From Coptis chinensis (Eukaryota > Streptophyta > Magnoliopsida > Ranunculales > Ranunculaceae), in assembly GCA_015680905.1 (NCBI GenBank), contig CM027381.1, positions 13,865,501 to 13,929,500 of the forward strand: a DNA stretch of 64,000 nt, written 5' to 3'. The notes beneath the pieces were generated by a model. That model saw nothing but the letters and a program-made list of their open reading frames with translations. It made no database searches and was not told the DNA's origin. Below, one piece after another: positions 1 through 12,268 of the stretch; positions within the stretch are counted from its first letter, which is position 1, and each line of letters begins with the position of its first letter. A program made the translations under genes and the position numbers.

Positions 1-3000
1 CCTGCAACCAACAGAGAAGAAGAACAAGAAGACATGTTTATTACTCGTTGTTCCATAGGAGTCTGAACAAATATAATGAAAAAAGGTTCAGAGAACAAAA
101 AAAGGGAAAGAACAACCTAGACACTATGTAGAGTTTCAATAAGTTACTCACATAATGCTGTACAAGAAGAAGACATTAAGTAGATCTAATATGTATTTTG
201 GCTTCCTTACAAAAAATCATCAAACTTTACGAGATTTTACAGTTAGTATAACGTCTTTTCGTTTGATTAATGTTAAGGCAGTAACAAAAGGCAGATACAT
301 TATTAACTATGACTGATTGCTCACCACAGACTTCCCTGAGCATCGTAGTAATACATTGCAGCAGCCAATGTGCTTATAAGCCTGGCTTTAGAGGATAAAA
401 CTTGTACAATAAGCTCGATATCATCAATACACGCCTGAAGGAGTGGGAACTTGTCATTTGAATCTGGGAGTTTATGAATGATCGTCAGAGTAACCTTCTC
501 AAAACTAATGTTTACATAAGGGAGATTGCTAGCCTGCTCGGAGGTTAGGTCTACATCCTCTTGTACTGGATTTTGCACATCTGGGTAATAGCTTCCTTCC
601 AAGCGGGTATCCAGTCTTAAAACATCATGTATGAATGAAAAATTTGGAAACAATTTCACCTTGAATGAATTTCCAGGCTTCTTGACAAACTCCGGAACCC
701 CATCAATGAAAGCAACACCACAGTCACACTTTTTGTTCACGAGGTAAAATGTACTTTCAGATGAATGTCTATAACATTCAAAGTCATCATCAGCCCCATT
801 ACTTTCATGCTTACAAGCAAGTGTCCTCCAAAGGGCACAGCTATTATCACCTGTGCTGGAGATGTCAACAAAATCTGATCCTGAATGGTGGTTCAAACAT
901 AGTGGTGCCCCTGAGTCGCTCTTAGCATGTAATGATATTATGGTAAACCACGAAACAGATGAACCCCATCTTTTCTTTAAATATTTTACCTAAAGAACAT
1001 ACAGCATTTGGATTTTAAAAAGAAATGTCTATGTTAGTCATCAAAACAAATACCTTGGTAGACACTCAATAAGACGCTAGCACAAAGAAGAACAAACATA
1101 TGTCAGAGAGAATTAAACAACCATCTAATAATAGAAATACATTTTGCACAATAATAGCTAGTTAATAATTGAATTTCAATCAGTATTCGGTAGTTAAAGA
1201 AGAACAAAGACATTCTAGAAAGATAATATCATCTTATGCTTTAAAAAAACTGATCAGTTGATGAGTTTAGACAATTGATAGATGAGTCACAATGAATGAA
1301 ATAATCAATAACTACCAGTAAGCTATACACCGGTATGCATGCTAAAAAAAACTTCATAGTTTGAAAAAGCTTTAGAACCGAGTTGTCCCAAGACATGGTG
1401 ATCTACTTGTGGACTTCACGAGTCGAGTTGCTGATAGCATTAACTTGGTTGAGAAGGTCAGTAGCTTGAAAGCCGACAAGGTAATTTACCAAGAGCAGAA
1501 TGTGCTTAAAATGCATTTCAACTTGGGTGGACACAAGAGGTAGGCTAGTGTAAAACATCATGAGGTGGGTAAATGAAATAAATTTGTTGTGGATGTTCTT
1601 ATTGTTATACAGGCTAAATAAATCTTGATGGATTGCATGATAGTTGCTTAAATAGATTCTTAACTTTACATTTTTTCGGAAAAAAATTAAAACTTCAATT
1701 ATCAAAAAATCACCATACGACGCTAGTATGAAGATGGTACCCAGGCATCTGTATCGAAACTAATCCCAACTAGGTCGGCACCCCTTAACACACTTATTCT
1801 TGTCGTCTGACCTCATATATAGAGTTATAGACTACAAGCTCCAGCCTATCTAACTTATCATAAGAGAGCCCAACAAATACAAATACATATAGTTCACCCA
1901 GATAAACAAGTCATTTCTTATTGCCCAATCAAAAAATTACTTCTTGACACTGAGAATAATTCAACATAATTATCCTATTAAGATAAGCCCCAAAATACCA
2001 AAACTGAAACACTTAATATGATTGAAATTGTCTTTCTTGTCCTGCATCAACTATGTTTCATGAGAGAATACTCACCACTAAAAAAAAATAGTAGATCAGG
2101 ACCACTAGATGCATTATAAGTGGGGAAAACCGAAGAGAGCAATCTATGCCATTGTAGGGGCTGCACCTTCACCAGAGCAGTTTGGGACTACTAATTGGCC
2201 AGCTTTAGATGCTGCAACACCTTCAACGATGAACTCTTTGACACATCTTTTTTGGTGTTGCAGCTTGTTTACTCGTATGGCAAAATTTATACATTTACTA
2301 CGAGCCTTAGGCAGATCTCTATGGTTGGAGAGGAGCCATGGGATCTCTCAAGCTACTTTTTCCTCCATTAAGAAAGTCATATCTAATGTGCCTTTGGTTT
2401 GGAGACTGTAAGTCTGAGTTGGCCTCTTCTGTATGCTTATAATACATTTGTCTTTGAGTTCAACCTATCTTAGTGTCATGCCTGGAGGTTGGTACTGTTA
2501 AAATTTGTTTTACCATGATATATATACACGCAAAAATAAATTGATCTGTTATGTTTAGATAAAGCCATAAAGGGTAGCGATATCTGTCTTTTCAACTAGA
2601 TATTTTTACAGAAAGTTCCACCTAAGAAGTATCGGCTGAATGAAATTCGAAGCAATAAGCCATACCCTGAAAAGAGCCCTTTCTCCAACAAGAGAATAGT
2701 GATTTGCACCAATAACGGTGTACTTATTTGCTACACCTTCAACTGCAAAATACGTATGTTGGTGAATATCTTGGATGGCAACGACCGCTCCTGCCAAGTC
2801 AAGTAATTGTTCAGTCAAGAGCTCTTTACTGTAAAAACTAAAAAAAAAAACTTGTAAATCAATTAGCAAGGAATTACAAGATCCAATTACCATCGGGAAT
2901 TGTATCTTCAAAAACATTGCCCTGTCCTTGGTCCCTTAACCAATGTCTTTGTTCTGAAGGGCGAGAAGTTTCCCCACTCAAATTACCAGACAAGGGTTGA

Positions 3001-6000
3001 ATAAGAGACAGAAGCATCTGAGACATAAGGGAAAAACAGCATCACATAAAATACTCTCTAAAGATAGATATTAACTCTTTTAAGAAGTACAAAATGCAAA
3101 ACAGAATAACGTTTTACAAAGAGAAGAGACATAAATTAGACAAAGAAAAGTAGGACGGCAAGTCAAAATTAGAACAAAATCCCAAGCGAGAACTGCGACT
3201 CATAATGAAAACATAACAATCCCATATATGTAACTTAATCATAGTGGCATAGTAACAGTATCCAACAAGACCCAAATATTCTTCTTCCCATGATGTAAAA
3301 GGTCATACTACAAAACACAAGTACAAAGAAATATACTAAGTCAGTATGCTACTCTACCATCTAACCATAACGTCCACAAAACTTAGACCCCTCACAGCTA
3401 GCACATGAGAAACCCGAGCCAAAACATAGTCTTGCATAATGATCAAAGCTTGCAAATTATTCTTCCAAACTACGACTATTCCAAATCCAGCCATATCTTC
3501 ATAATAAGAATATGAAAAAATGGGAACTCTCTCTCTCTCTCTCTCTCTTATATAATGATGGTTATCATTTACCGGGAGCTGAAGTATTTTACGATTGTGT
3601 TTATATGATATCAAACTAGTAGAGTCACTCCCCAAAATGTTTTCTTAACATACAATTTTAAGTGATCAACATTCTAACAAAACAGATTGCAACACCGAAA
3701 TGTGAACCCATTTTGAGTGTCCTACAAGCACCATATACTACCAAGCCAACCACTATCATACTAGCTCCATATGATAAAGATGAAACAAGACAGTGCAGGT
3801 GAGTCAGCTAAATGTAGTATTTTATGAGTGTATGTGACAAACAGCTGTATGAAGTAAAGCACCACTCCAACAAGAAGAATCAAACAGAAGTCATGGAAAT
3901 TATGCTCAAGGAATGAAATGTGATCATTACATACCTGTATTTCAGACAAAGAAATCGTTAAATCAAGGCCAGAAACAGAACCACTGCCAATCCAATCAAT
4001 ATTCATCCACAGACGACGAACATCATTCGTTGACGCAGCCTTTTCAACTAGAATGGACGCAGCAGCATGTTTCAAAATATAATTTTCCTGGCTGAAATGA
4101 GAATGTCCAGTAACATCATTCTCTTCCTTACATTCTTTTTGGGGAACTGGAGAGCTTGAAGAACATGCGTCATTAAGTACTCTTTCTGCGAGCTGGAGTC
4201 CAAGAAAAGTATCTCCAGATATAGTGCTCGATGACAATTCATTGTCCAAAACAGGAGAAAAATGGGAAACCTGAATTTCCTTCATATGATCGGGACAGCT
4301 TTCATGAAGGTGTTGGGAAAGGATTGTTAGCCGGTTAAGATCAAATAACAACTTTCTTCTTAAACTCATCAACTCAAAGTTTAACTGGAGGTCAGCTTCG
4401 AACATAAATTCCCAGACTCCACCTGCAAAAGATGGTAAGTATGATCAGAAGGTTGACTTTATCACATGACGAGAACCATCAAAAGTTATAAAAGTACCAC
4501 ATCCATCGGCAACGACAAGTATAAGAGAAAGCTGAGACAGTGTAAGCCTGAGGGCCTCCAATAGTTGCCATTTGGACGGAGATTGAGTATTGCATGTCCC
4601 TATATGTGACAAGGAGGGGGTTGACCATAGAAGGCAGTCGTTACTAGGATGATTACTCCGTCTAACCATATTCTTGAAAGGATCAACTGCTTCAGAATGT
4701 CTGCCAGATGAAACGTATTCCCCTGTCGGTAAAATGGAGGAGGCGTTTCTGATCCACAGAATATATGCACTAAAATGATGTATAAACTTAGCTACGGCTG
4801 CCATTTCCAGAATAATGAGACCACCCTGATAAAAAAAACAAATTGAGTCGCATTACCGTTAAAGGAAGAGGACTTGAACAAAACCCTTCTCAAGTTGACT
4901 AGTTTTCAAAAGAGAGCCTATTCTGATGTGAATGTACTGATTAATTTCCCAGTGATGTTCAAACAAGAAAGATTGATGAAAAAAAATTATAAAACAAACA
5001 AAATGAGTGACATTAGCACCTGAATTGTCCATGAGATACTATGATGTTCCCTGCCGATACAAAGTGAAGACAGGAGCTTTGTTTCTTGGTGTGCTCTGAT
5101 CAGAACATTCTTCAAGGAGTAGTCTGCCATAAGAAGATTACCAAGAGCAACGTTTATTAAAAGTTGATGACCAGAGGGTGGTGGTGGAATATTTGAGGCC
5201 ACCGATCTCACTTTTTCATTAGAATCACAAGAGTGAATATCAGAACCTTCACGAAAAATAGTTAAAGGACCTTCCGTTCCATCGGAAGTATTACTACCAG
5301 AGGTAGAACTATTAATTGCATCACTGGAGCTGGCTGATATAGTGATTGAGCAATTAGAGAGATAAAATTCATCTAAACAACTTGGAGGCTGATGAAGCAC
5401 ATTTATAAGTTCATAAATGTCATGATGTTCTCCCATCTCATTTTGATAATGCGAGATACAAAACTGCAATCCCGACAAACTAATGGATGCTTTTAAATGC
5501 CCTTCTTTCCAGAAAATTTGACCTCGTGGATTTTGAACAGCGACCACAATACCATTTTCAGGAACATCGTGTCCAATAAGCATATTAGTACTGGAAGTTC
5601 CCTTTCCTTTCTTATAAAGTTCCACTACATTGGCTTTTCTGGAATTATCCATTATGATATCAAGTGGACCAAACTCAAAAGAAGCATCAATGACAAACCG
5701 GGTGCACTTAAGAATCAAGAATGCGATCTTTTCATAATCTTGTCTGAGCACATCAGGATCTTTTCCACTAGATGATACAATTTCCCCAGTAGCATATTCA
5801 GGATATACATCAGTTATTAGATGATCAATACTCGTAAAAGCATGTGAAAGTGCAGACAATATACATTCAACCACCTGGGAAAAACTTTAAGAAATCAACA
5901 AACAGTACGAGATTATAGAGTTGCAGAACTCCAGATATACTATAGAAAATTGACACTTTTTTTTTTTCTTTTCTTTTTAATAAATAAATTATTTGAAAAT

Positions 6001-9000
6001 CGACTCTTTAACACATGAAAACGTGTCTTAAATGTGAAAGACCATATAAATAATTAATGGATAGAACACGGTGGTATCTAAATTAAACTATCTTTTATGG
6101 GAAAATGTTGTGAAGTTTCCTATTTCTTCAGACTTACTATAGAACCTCACTTGGCCAGTGCCACATCAGCCTGGGTGACACAGAAACCCTCATGTTGTTT
6201 TAGGTGTCCTCGAAGCTGATGGAGGGGAATAAAAGGAAGAGGAGCATATGTTCCTAATGAAGATACTGGTCCTGAGTAAAGGACTCGAAAAACATTACTT
6301 AAACTAACAGTCTAACAATTAGGGCAGGGAATGTGTCGGATATGCCAATATCCGAATCTGAAACCCGATCGGGCAACACTAAAATTTGAAAATTTACCCA
6401 AAACCTGAACCCGACTGACCGCCGTATCCGACCCAAATATAAAACCGTTATAGAAATGTATCCAAACCCAGCATATTCGGGTCGGGTCATACCCGACCTG
6501 ATTCCCTGCCCTACTAACAATGAAATCATCCTAGTAAGAGATAAAGATAAAACAAAATCAGTGAGGAATTTTTTTTTTTTTTTTTGCTAAGTAAGTTAAG
6601 AATTCTATTAAAGAAAAGGATTATACAAGTACATTAACAGGACATCACTCCCCCTAATCTACTTGGTTCAAGCAAATCGCGTAAAGGTTTGGTAAGGCAC
6701 CTCCCATTTATGAATCCATGGGGGTTTCTCATTACAAACAATTAACTGATCTTTCTCTAGGTTTGAGGCTTTTTTGGCTATGGCATCCGCCACGGTATTC
6801 CCTTCCCTCCATATGTGAGGAATTAGAAATAGAACAGAACATAGAAAATTCTACATATTTCAAATCCTAGAGACGTAGTATATAATGTATAAGGAGCGAA
6901 GAAACACACTAGGAAGAAAAAAGACTATCAACAACCTTGTTCTTTGTAAAGCGCATAGTGAAATTAAGCCGGACTAGATAATATCTCAATCCTAACTGAA
7001 ACATTACGAGTAAAATAGGAAAACCTAAAATCCATCCAAGTTTTTCTTTGCCAGTAAAATTCGTCCATATCAAGATAGCAAAAAAAGTATTAAAATATTT
7101 TTGTTTGTAACTGCATCGCCAAGTTAAACCAAACCAGATAATCCTGAATGAAAATTTAATCTAAACACAAATATAACCGACACAATCACCTGAATGAAAA
7201 TTTGCAATTCGTCCAGATAAGATAAGACAACTGCCCCTGTAGCCATCCCACGGACAGATGTTGACAAATGAGTGAAACTAGTGGTAAATGAATGAGTGTA
7301 TTCCCTGCAACAGATTCACAATTACTGACGTATTAAGTAAAGAGGGAGGGGGGATGATAGCTTTTTACAGTCAACGGTTCTGTAAACTTCCAAAAAAGTC
7401 TTGGAGAAGCTAAAACATATTGCTCGGGTATCTTATAACACCCTAAGACAAGCAACAATAGCTAGCAATTATTTCACCTCAAATATGATAAAACAGCTGA
7501 ATTATCAAGAAACGAATTGAGCTTTAACCTTATTTCATGCTGCTACTATGAAGAATCAATTATCTGCTTCCTTTGGAAATCCTAGTGAAATGTGGTTGTG
7601 TGTGTGTGTGTGTGTGTGTACACCATAAGTATAACTGGTCGTCCAGCTCCTGAAATAACCTATATCTAGAAAATTAAATTAAATAATTAATTAAAAAAAA
7701 ATTAAATAGAATTCACGTACATCTCAGTTTGACCGGGAATGGGTAATTACTATCTCAAAAAAGACATCGAAACATAAGTCGTAACTTAAAACAATGCCAA
7801 AACATATGCAGCGTACAGTGACATGGATGTATGATCACCTAGTAGCATAAATGCATAACTAAGGTCACATTTGAAGATGTGGGTAGGATAGTACAGTAGG
7901 GTATGAGAGTCCGTGATAAGACGTCTAATATCCCCTCTTGATAAAGAAAGTACGAAGTCAGCTTCGGTGTAAGAGGTGCAATTCATGGCAAGGATTTGGC
8001 ATCTTATCCTATGACATGGATTTCACAATACACATTATTACTGAACAATTGTTTGTGATATTCACACCATGACAGACGCTATCGATGAAACCTATGGAGC
8101 AAATTTTTGTACTCTGTTACACACGGATTACGATGCGCTAACCCCATTATCAAACACAGTCTAACAAAGAAAAGAACTATATTATTGGTAAACATAAAAA
8201 AAGATACCAAAGCTAAGAATGCATACCTGCAAGCCATTGAATGGATCAATACTGACTTTAACCCAATAAGTTGGTACTGCTGATTTTCTTCTAAATCCTC
8301 TAAGAAAACAGTTAATCCATTAATTAATACGGAAGAATCAAGAGCCATGCACCCTTGATAAATGTAATTTTCATTCACACCTTTTCCCATATTATTTAGC
8401 AACTGAGGCTCATTCGACCCAAAGAGTTTTTTTCCTACCTCGTCTATATCCTCAGAAGGTGATGCCAAACATGCTTTTGAAGTGGGCCAAACAGAAAGTT
8501 CAATGTTGTCCAAGTTAAAAACAACGTAAAAGTCCCCATGGCCTTGTGCAACAATATGATTGACATGTTGTTCCTTCGTGTGATGTGACCCATTTTGCAG
8601 TGATAATCGAATCTGAGGACCAACAATGGCTATTCCAATTTGCACTTCCCTTTCGGGTATCATTCTAAGCAGAGCCATCTTAACTGCAGATTCATATGAC
8701 TTCTGGCAAACTTCCCATTTGATTTCTTCAGGTTCCTTGATAAAAGTTGAAGATTCTGAGAGACCCGGCATCCTCTCATAGCTAGCAACCCCATGTGAAA
8801 AATGTTGTATCTGCCTAAGCAACAAAACTATTGATACTATAGATGAATGTCCAAGATCAGCATATAATCTTCCCATGGACAAATTACATTTCCAGAGACC
8901 TACATCTGCCCTGCCGAGGCATTGATCCATAAGAAAACTTTTAAGCTCAAATAAAAGGAAGGGATTTTCCAAATATTGATCACTATTTCTTTCAAGCCTT

Positions 9001-10845
9001 TTGCGAATGCTTTTCCAGTTCAACCACAGTTCTTCTAAACAACTTCCTAAACACAAGAAACAAGTATTTCTAACTGAATTATCAGAATCAGTTACAGCTT
9101 TCTTCACTGGAAGAGACTTTAAAGCGGGCTCAGCCCATACAATTACCTTCGAATCAACATGCCTTTCTTTGCTCTTTCTTGTAAAAGACTGTTTCGTCTC
9201 TTTCCTCAGACTTCTCTCCAAGAATGGAACTATCAAAGAGGAGTTAACTTTGAAATCCCCACAAGACAGAGATAGAGTGTGCCCAATCCTGCCTGCTGTG
9301 TAAATCAAGAAGAAAGCATCAAGTGTCACACAAAACGAGATCAAATTCAAGTGAGACATGTCAAAAGGTGACTCAGATGTTTGACCAATACGACGGCAAA
9401 GGGCACTTACTGGGTTAACAGTGATGAACACCTTTCTGAAATTGACGCAACAATGGAAATAGTCTTCAGAGACGACTCTTGAGATTCCATCAACTTCCTC
9501 ATGCCGATTCAAACTAGCCCAGACAACAAGAAATTGAATAACCGAATGATATATGAAACAAAAGGTTCTTGCAATATATGAGAGAATCTTCGAGAAAATG
9601 AATTTGTCAAATTTTACATGTCGTTGAGTACTACTCGGAGTACTACTTTGAAATGATGCTCTTTCGCGTGCTACTCGCCGTCCACGGGCAAGAACCTCTA
9701 CTGGCATATCTTTCTCAATTTCAGAAACCACCTTCCAATGATTTCTAACATCATTTGACAGCTTCTTGTTCATCGACATTCTACTTGAAGATTTTTCAAA
9801 CATCGTTTCTCCAGGATATCCAAGCAATGATAGCAAAGACTCGTAAGTATGTACATAACGCAGCCATATCCTGGCAATGCCAACTAGCTTACGCAAGGAC
9901 AACTTGGCGGTCATAGTCAAAGAATCCACTCGGTTTGCAGCTATATTCCATAGCTCCCTACCATTTCTAACATGCTTTGCTTCTTTAGCTATTAATATAT
10001 CAAATGCTATGACAATCTGAAGATCACTAGGACAAAATGCAATATCAAACTGTGGAACACAAACATCTAGATCAAGAACCCGAAGATCCTTCAATTTAAC
10101 ACAAGTGGAAATCTCTTCCAGATATAAAACACGGTTCGCATACTCTTCCTTCCTCAGCCCAATCTCCAAACCACGAACACTAAAATCCAAAGAACAAAAT
10201 CTTCTAGGCATCAAAACAGCTCCAACAAAACCTTTCAACAAACAACTGCATTCATCCACAGCATTCAAACTAAGTTCCTTTATCTTCAAAGAAGACGACA
10301 CATCATCATCGTGCAATTGAAGTTCCAAATTCACATCATGTATTAATAAGTTACAATGTACAAGTAGAAGATTCAACAAAGATGTCATGACCCAACTTCT
10401 TGCTGACGTAATACTATTAGTAATAATCTTTTCAATAGCATCATGCAGTAACACACCCTGAAAATAATTATATCCACGTCAAGTCAATAATTTAGTAAGT
10501 TAGTGAAATGAATATAAATTTTACCTCTGGATCAAGCACAGAAAGAATCTCCTTCCTCTTCTCACTCTTCTTAATAACTTTATTTGCTCTCAATTTGACA
10601 TAAACGCCACTAAATTCAAGTGTAAAAGCAGGGAAAGACCAAGGACTGAATCGAAACTTCACATCTGAAATACTAACTTGTTCAAAACAAATACATGAAG
10701 AGTTGTTGAGAAGAGAAACATTGAGTTTGAGATTCTTTGTAGTTCCATGTGAACGGAGGAATCCTAGTTTTAGTTCTAAGTCTGCTTCTGATTCTAACCA
10801 TGGTTGTATTAGTGTAACTAATTTTGATCGAATCATCGAGGACAT
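1..10845 (-). CDS. VPS13-like lipid-transfer protein, N-terminal part, nine exons plus first base of the tenth
   Basis: Spliced minus-strand gene. Exons (high to low): 10845-10525, 10457-8227, 7304-7190, 5874-5020, 4825-4498, 4422-3935, 3017-2891, 2790-2666, 989-325; the next starts at base 1. All introns are GT-AG and phases agree throughout, giving about 1,751 codons with no stop. Seen: the ATG opens a chorein-like N-terminus (MSSMIRSKLVTLIQPWLESE), the first intron falls after LDPE, exon 8 encodes GAVVAIQDIHQH, and exon 9 holds GSDFVDISSTGDNSCALWR. These match plant VPS13/DUF1162-type proteins. Family knowledge: VPS13 proteins are long hydrophobic-groove bridges moving phospholipids at membrane contact sites, usually over 3,000 residues, so the C-terminal half lies beyond the left edge. 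The divergent N-terminus suggests the At3g50380-like clade (inference). Introns 5875-7189 and 990-2665 carry transposon or foreign sequence. Confidence 0.88.
2109..2411 (+). other. unidentified 100-codon plus-strand ORF inside a VPS13-like intron
   Basis: This lies in the 990-2665 intron, antisense to the host gene. It encodes a Pro/Ala-rich stretch (VGAAPSPEQFGTTNWPALDA) followed by an aliphatic/aromatic stretch. The composition looks more like coding DNA than the surrounding AT-rich intron, and TTTTTTGGTGTTGCAG at 2248-2263 resembles a splice acceptor. I do not recognise the protein. It could be a captured gene fragment or a chance ORF. Confidence 0.25.
3527..3549. repeat. (CT)n microsatellite in VPS13-like intron
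   Basis: About eleven CT dinucleotides in the intron between exons 6 and 7 of the VPS13-like gene. Confidence 0.9.
6320..6513. mobile_element. hAT-type MITE, 194 bp, 8-bp TSD
   Basis: The terminal inverted repeats are TAGGGCAGGGAAT at the left and ATTCCCTGCCCTA at the right, and the interior is rich in CCCGA/TCGGG words. It is flanked by perfect 8-bp duplications CTAACAAT at 6312-6319 and 6514-6521. The 8-bp TSD and TAGGG... termini are hAT hallmarks. There is no coding capacity, so it is non-autonomous. It sits in the VPS13-like intron 5875-7189. Confidence 0.93.
6570..6814 (-). mobile_element. 5'-truncated LINE insertion, RNase H tail and poly(A), 9-bp TSD
   Basis: Read on the minus strand, the fragment encodes the end of a plant LINE RNase H-like domain (REGNTVADAIAKKAS...), then a stop, a short 3' UTR and a poly(A) run, seen as T's at 6570-6585. 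GTGAGGAAT occurs at 6561-6569 and again at 6815-6823, the direct repeat expected from target-primed reverse transcription. Only about 230 bp of element remain, a typical 5' truncation. It inserted in the same orientation as the host gene, in the same intron as the hAT MITE. Confidence 0.9.
7595..7620. repeat. (TG)n microsatellite
   Basis: About twelve GT dinucleotides in the VPS13-like intron 7305-8226. The rest of that intron holds no gene that I can support. Confidence 0.9.
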
Positions 10846-10947
10846 TTTTTTATTATCAAGGTTTGAGGATTAGTATTGGTTTCATTTGAGATAGGGAGAG
10901 ACAAATTTTCGAGAGTTTATAAAGATTGTAGAAAACCGGGAACCGCG
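10846..10947 (-). promoter_or_regulatory. presumed 5' UTR / proximal promoter of the VPS13-like gene
   Basis: These roughly 100 bases lie between the VPS13-like ATG and the outer arm of the inverted-repeat element at 10948. No unambiguous TATA box or transcription start can be fixed from the sequence. The short distance means that the inverted-repeat element may lie within or next to the promoter (inference). Confidence 0.35.
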
Positions 10948-11838
10948 GGTCGCGGTATTTACACCCGACTTTATTGGCGCCCCTTAATATCTCGCGACAT
11001 ATTCAGGCATAGTTAGTATCTCGCGACAAATTTGTTTATAAGCTCTCAGAAAATATAAGGGCAAAGACTCCTTTCTGGTGAAAACAACCCTCTCGTCATA
11101 ACTGACTTTTTTTTTTTGCAAATAAAAAAAAAAAAAATATTTGTTACTGTCGGATCCCAATTTGTGTTGGGCAGACTCCCAAAAAAAATAATTATTACAA
11201 GTGTGCCATTAGTTTCAAAAAATCAAAAATAATAATAATTATTACAAATATGTCATTGATTCCCAAAAAATTGAATTCGAAACCCCAAACTTAAACAACC
11301 CGGCTAGGTCGTTTGGACTAAGTCCCAAACGGTGCCCATGTCGTTTGGGATTTGAACTTTGAAAAAAAAAATTAAAGTTCTGTTTTTTGGGCTCTTAACC
11401 GGTGTGGCCGGGTCGTTTAGACTAAGTCCCAAACGGTGTGGCCAAGTCGTTTGGGACTTAGTCCAAAACGACTCTAAATTGCGTCGTTTAAGTTTGGGGT
11501 TTCGAATTCAATTTTTTGGGAATCAATGGCATACTTGTAATAATTGTTTTTTTTATTATTTTTTGAAACCAATGACATACTTGTAATAATTGTTTTTTTT
11601 GTGAAAGTCCGCCCAACACAAATTGGGGTCCGGCAGTAATAGGACCCAATAAAAAAAGGCGCAAGGCCAACAACCTTCCATGGATTTGTAGTGGCAACTC
11701 CTTATTGTAAGTATTATCTTTTCGCGGCAACTTTTTGTTGTGGGTAATTTTTTATATGATTAATGGAGGAGATGCCGATACTTTCGAATTAGTCAAAGAG
11801 GTGTCAATCCCATAAAGTGGGGTGTAAATACCGCAACC
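10948..11838. mobile_element. nested inverted-repeat (foldback/MITE-like) elements
   Basis: There are two levels of inverted repeat. Outer: about 30 bases at 10948-10976 (GGTCGCGGTATTTACACCC...) reappear inverted at 11809-11838. Inner: arms of about 152 bp at 11145-11296 and 11486-11638, starting CTGTCGGATCCCAATTTGTG and ending as its near-exact reverse complement. The inner loop contains repeated GTCGTTTGGACTAAGTCCC words that also fold back. There is no transposase ORF. The inner element could be flanked by TA, but no longer TSD is certain, so its superfamily is open. Confidence 0.75.
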
Positions 11839-11882
11839 TATAAAGTCGTGACTTTTATGAGTTTAAGTGAATAACGACTTAC

Positions 11883-12240
11883 ATAAAAGTTTTCCAATTC
11901 AACGTATTCTATGCCACTCTCTATAACCGATTTTTTGGGTTTTGCTTCATCTTTGTCCTTATACATCACATTCTCATTAAACACAACATTCCTATTACGA
12001 ATGATTTCCCAATTTTAATCGTCTCAAAAATAATATCCAAAATCATCACCGTCATAGTCGATAAAGGTACACTTTAATGCATCAAGCTTGCTTCTAGCTT
12101 GGTCACTAATATGGACATATGATACATAACCAAACACCTTCAAATGGGAAAGGTTCACATCCCTTCTCGCTCCACACTTCCTCTGAAATCTTAAAATCCA
12201 AAGGTACTGACGGTCCTCTATTTATTAGTTTTCATATCAA
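11883..12240 (-). mobile_element. Ty1/copia integrase C-terminal fragment
   Basis: On the minus strand from about 12235 downward the sequence reads LINRGPSVPL, then an EEVWS motif, SHLKVFGYVSYVHI, a degenerate GYxxDxFGY region, and IIRNRNVVFNENVMYKDK. This is the conserved C-terminal stretch of copia-type integrase polyproteins. It contains frameshifts and stops. No LTR is visible nearby. It lies against the EF-hand pseudogene and probably landed in one of its introns or upstream exons. Confidence 0.82.
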
Positions 12241-12268
12241 AATATTCCAAATGTGCTTAGGTTGTCAG

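Noticed and set aside
1730..1860. Possible SINE (CCAACTAGGTCGGC-like motif)
   Set aside because: Only a short resemblance to plant SINE sequence; no pol III boxes, tail or TSD could be placed.
7786..7986. 66-codon minus-strand ORF in a VPS13-like intron
   Set aside because: No motif, no phase-compatible splice sites, and exon 2 joins exon 3 directly in frame.
9001..10320. Plus-strand ORFs opposite the VPS13-like gene
   Set aside because: Shadows of the 2.2-kb minus-strand exon.
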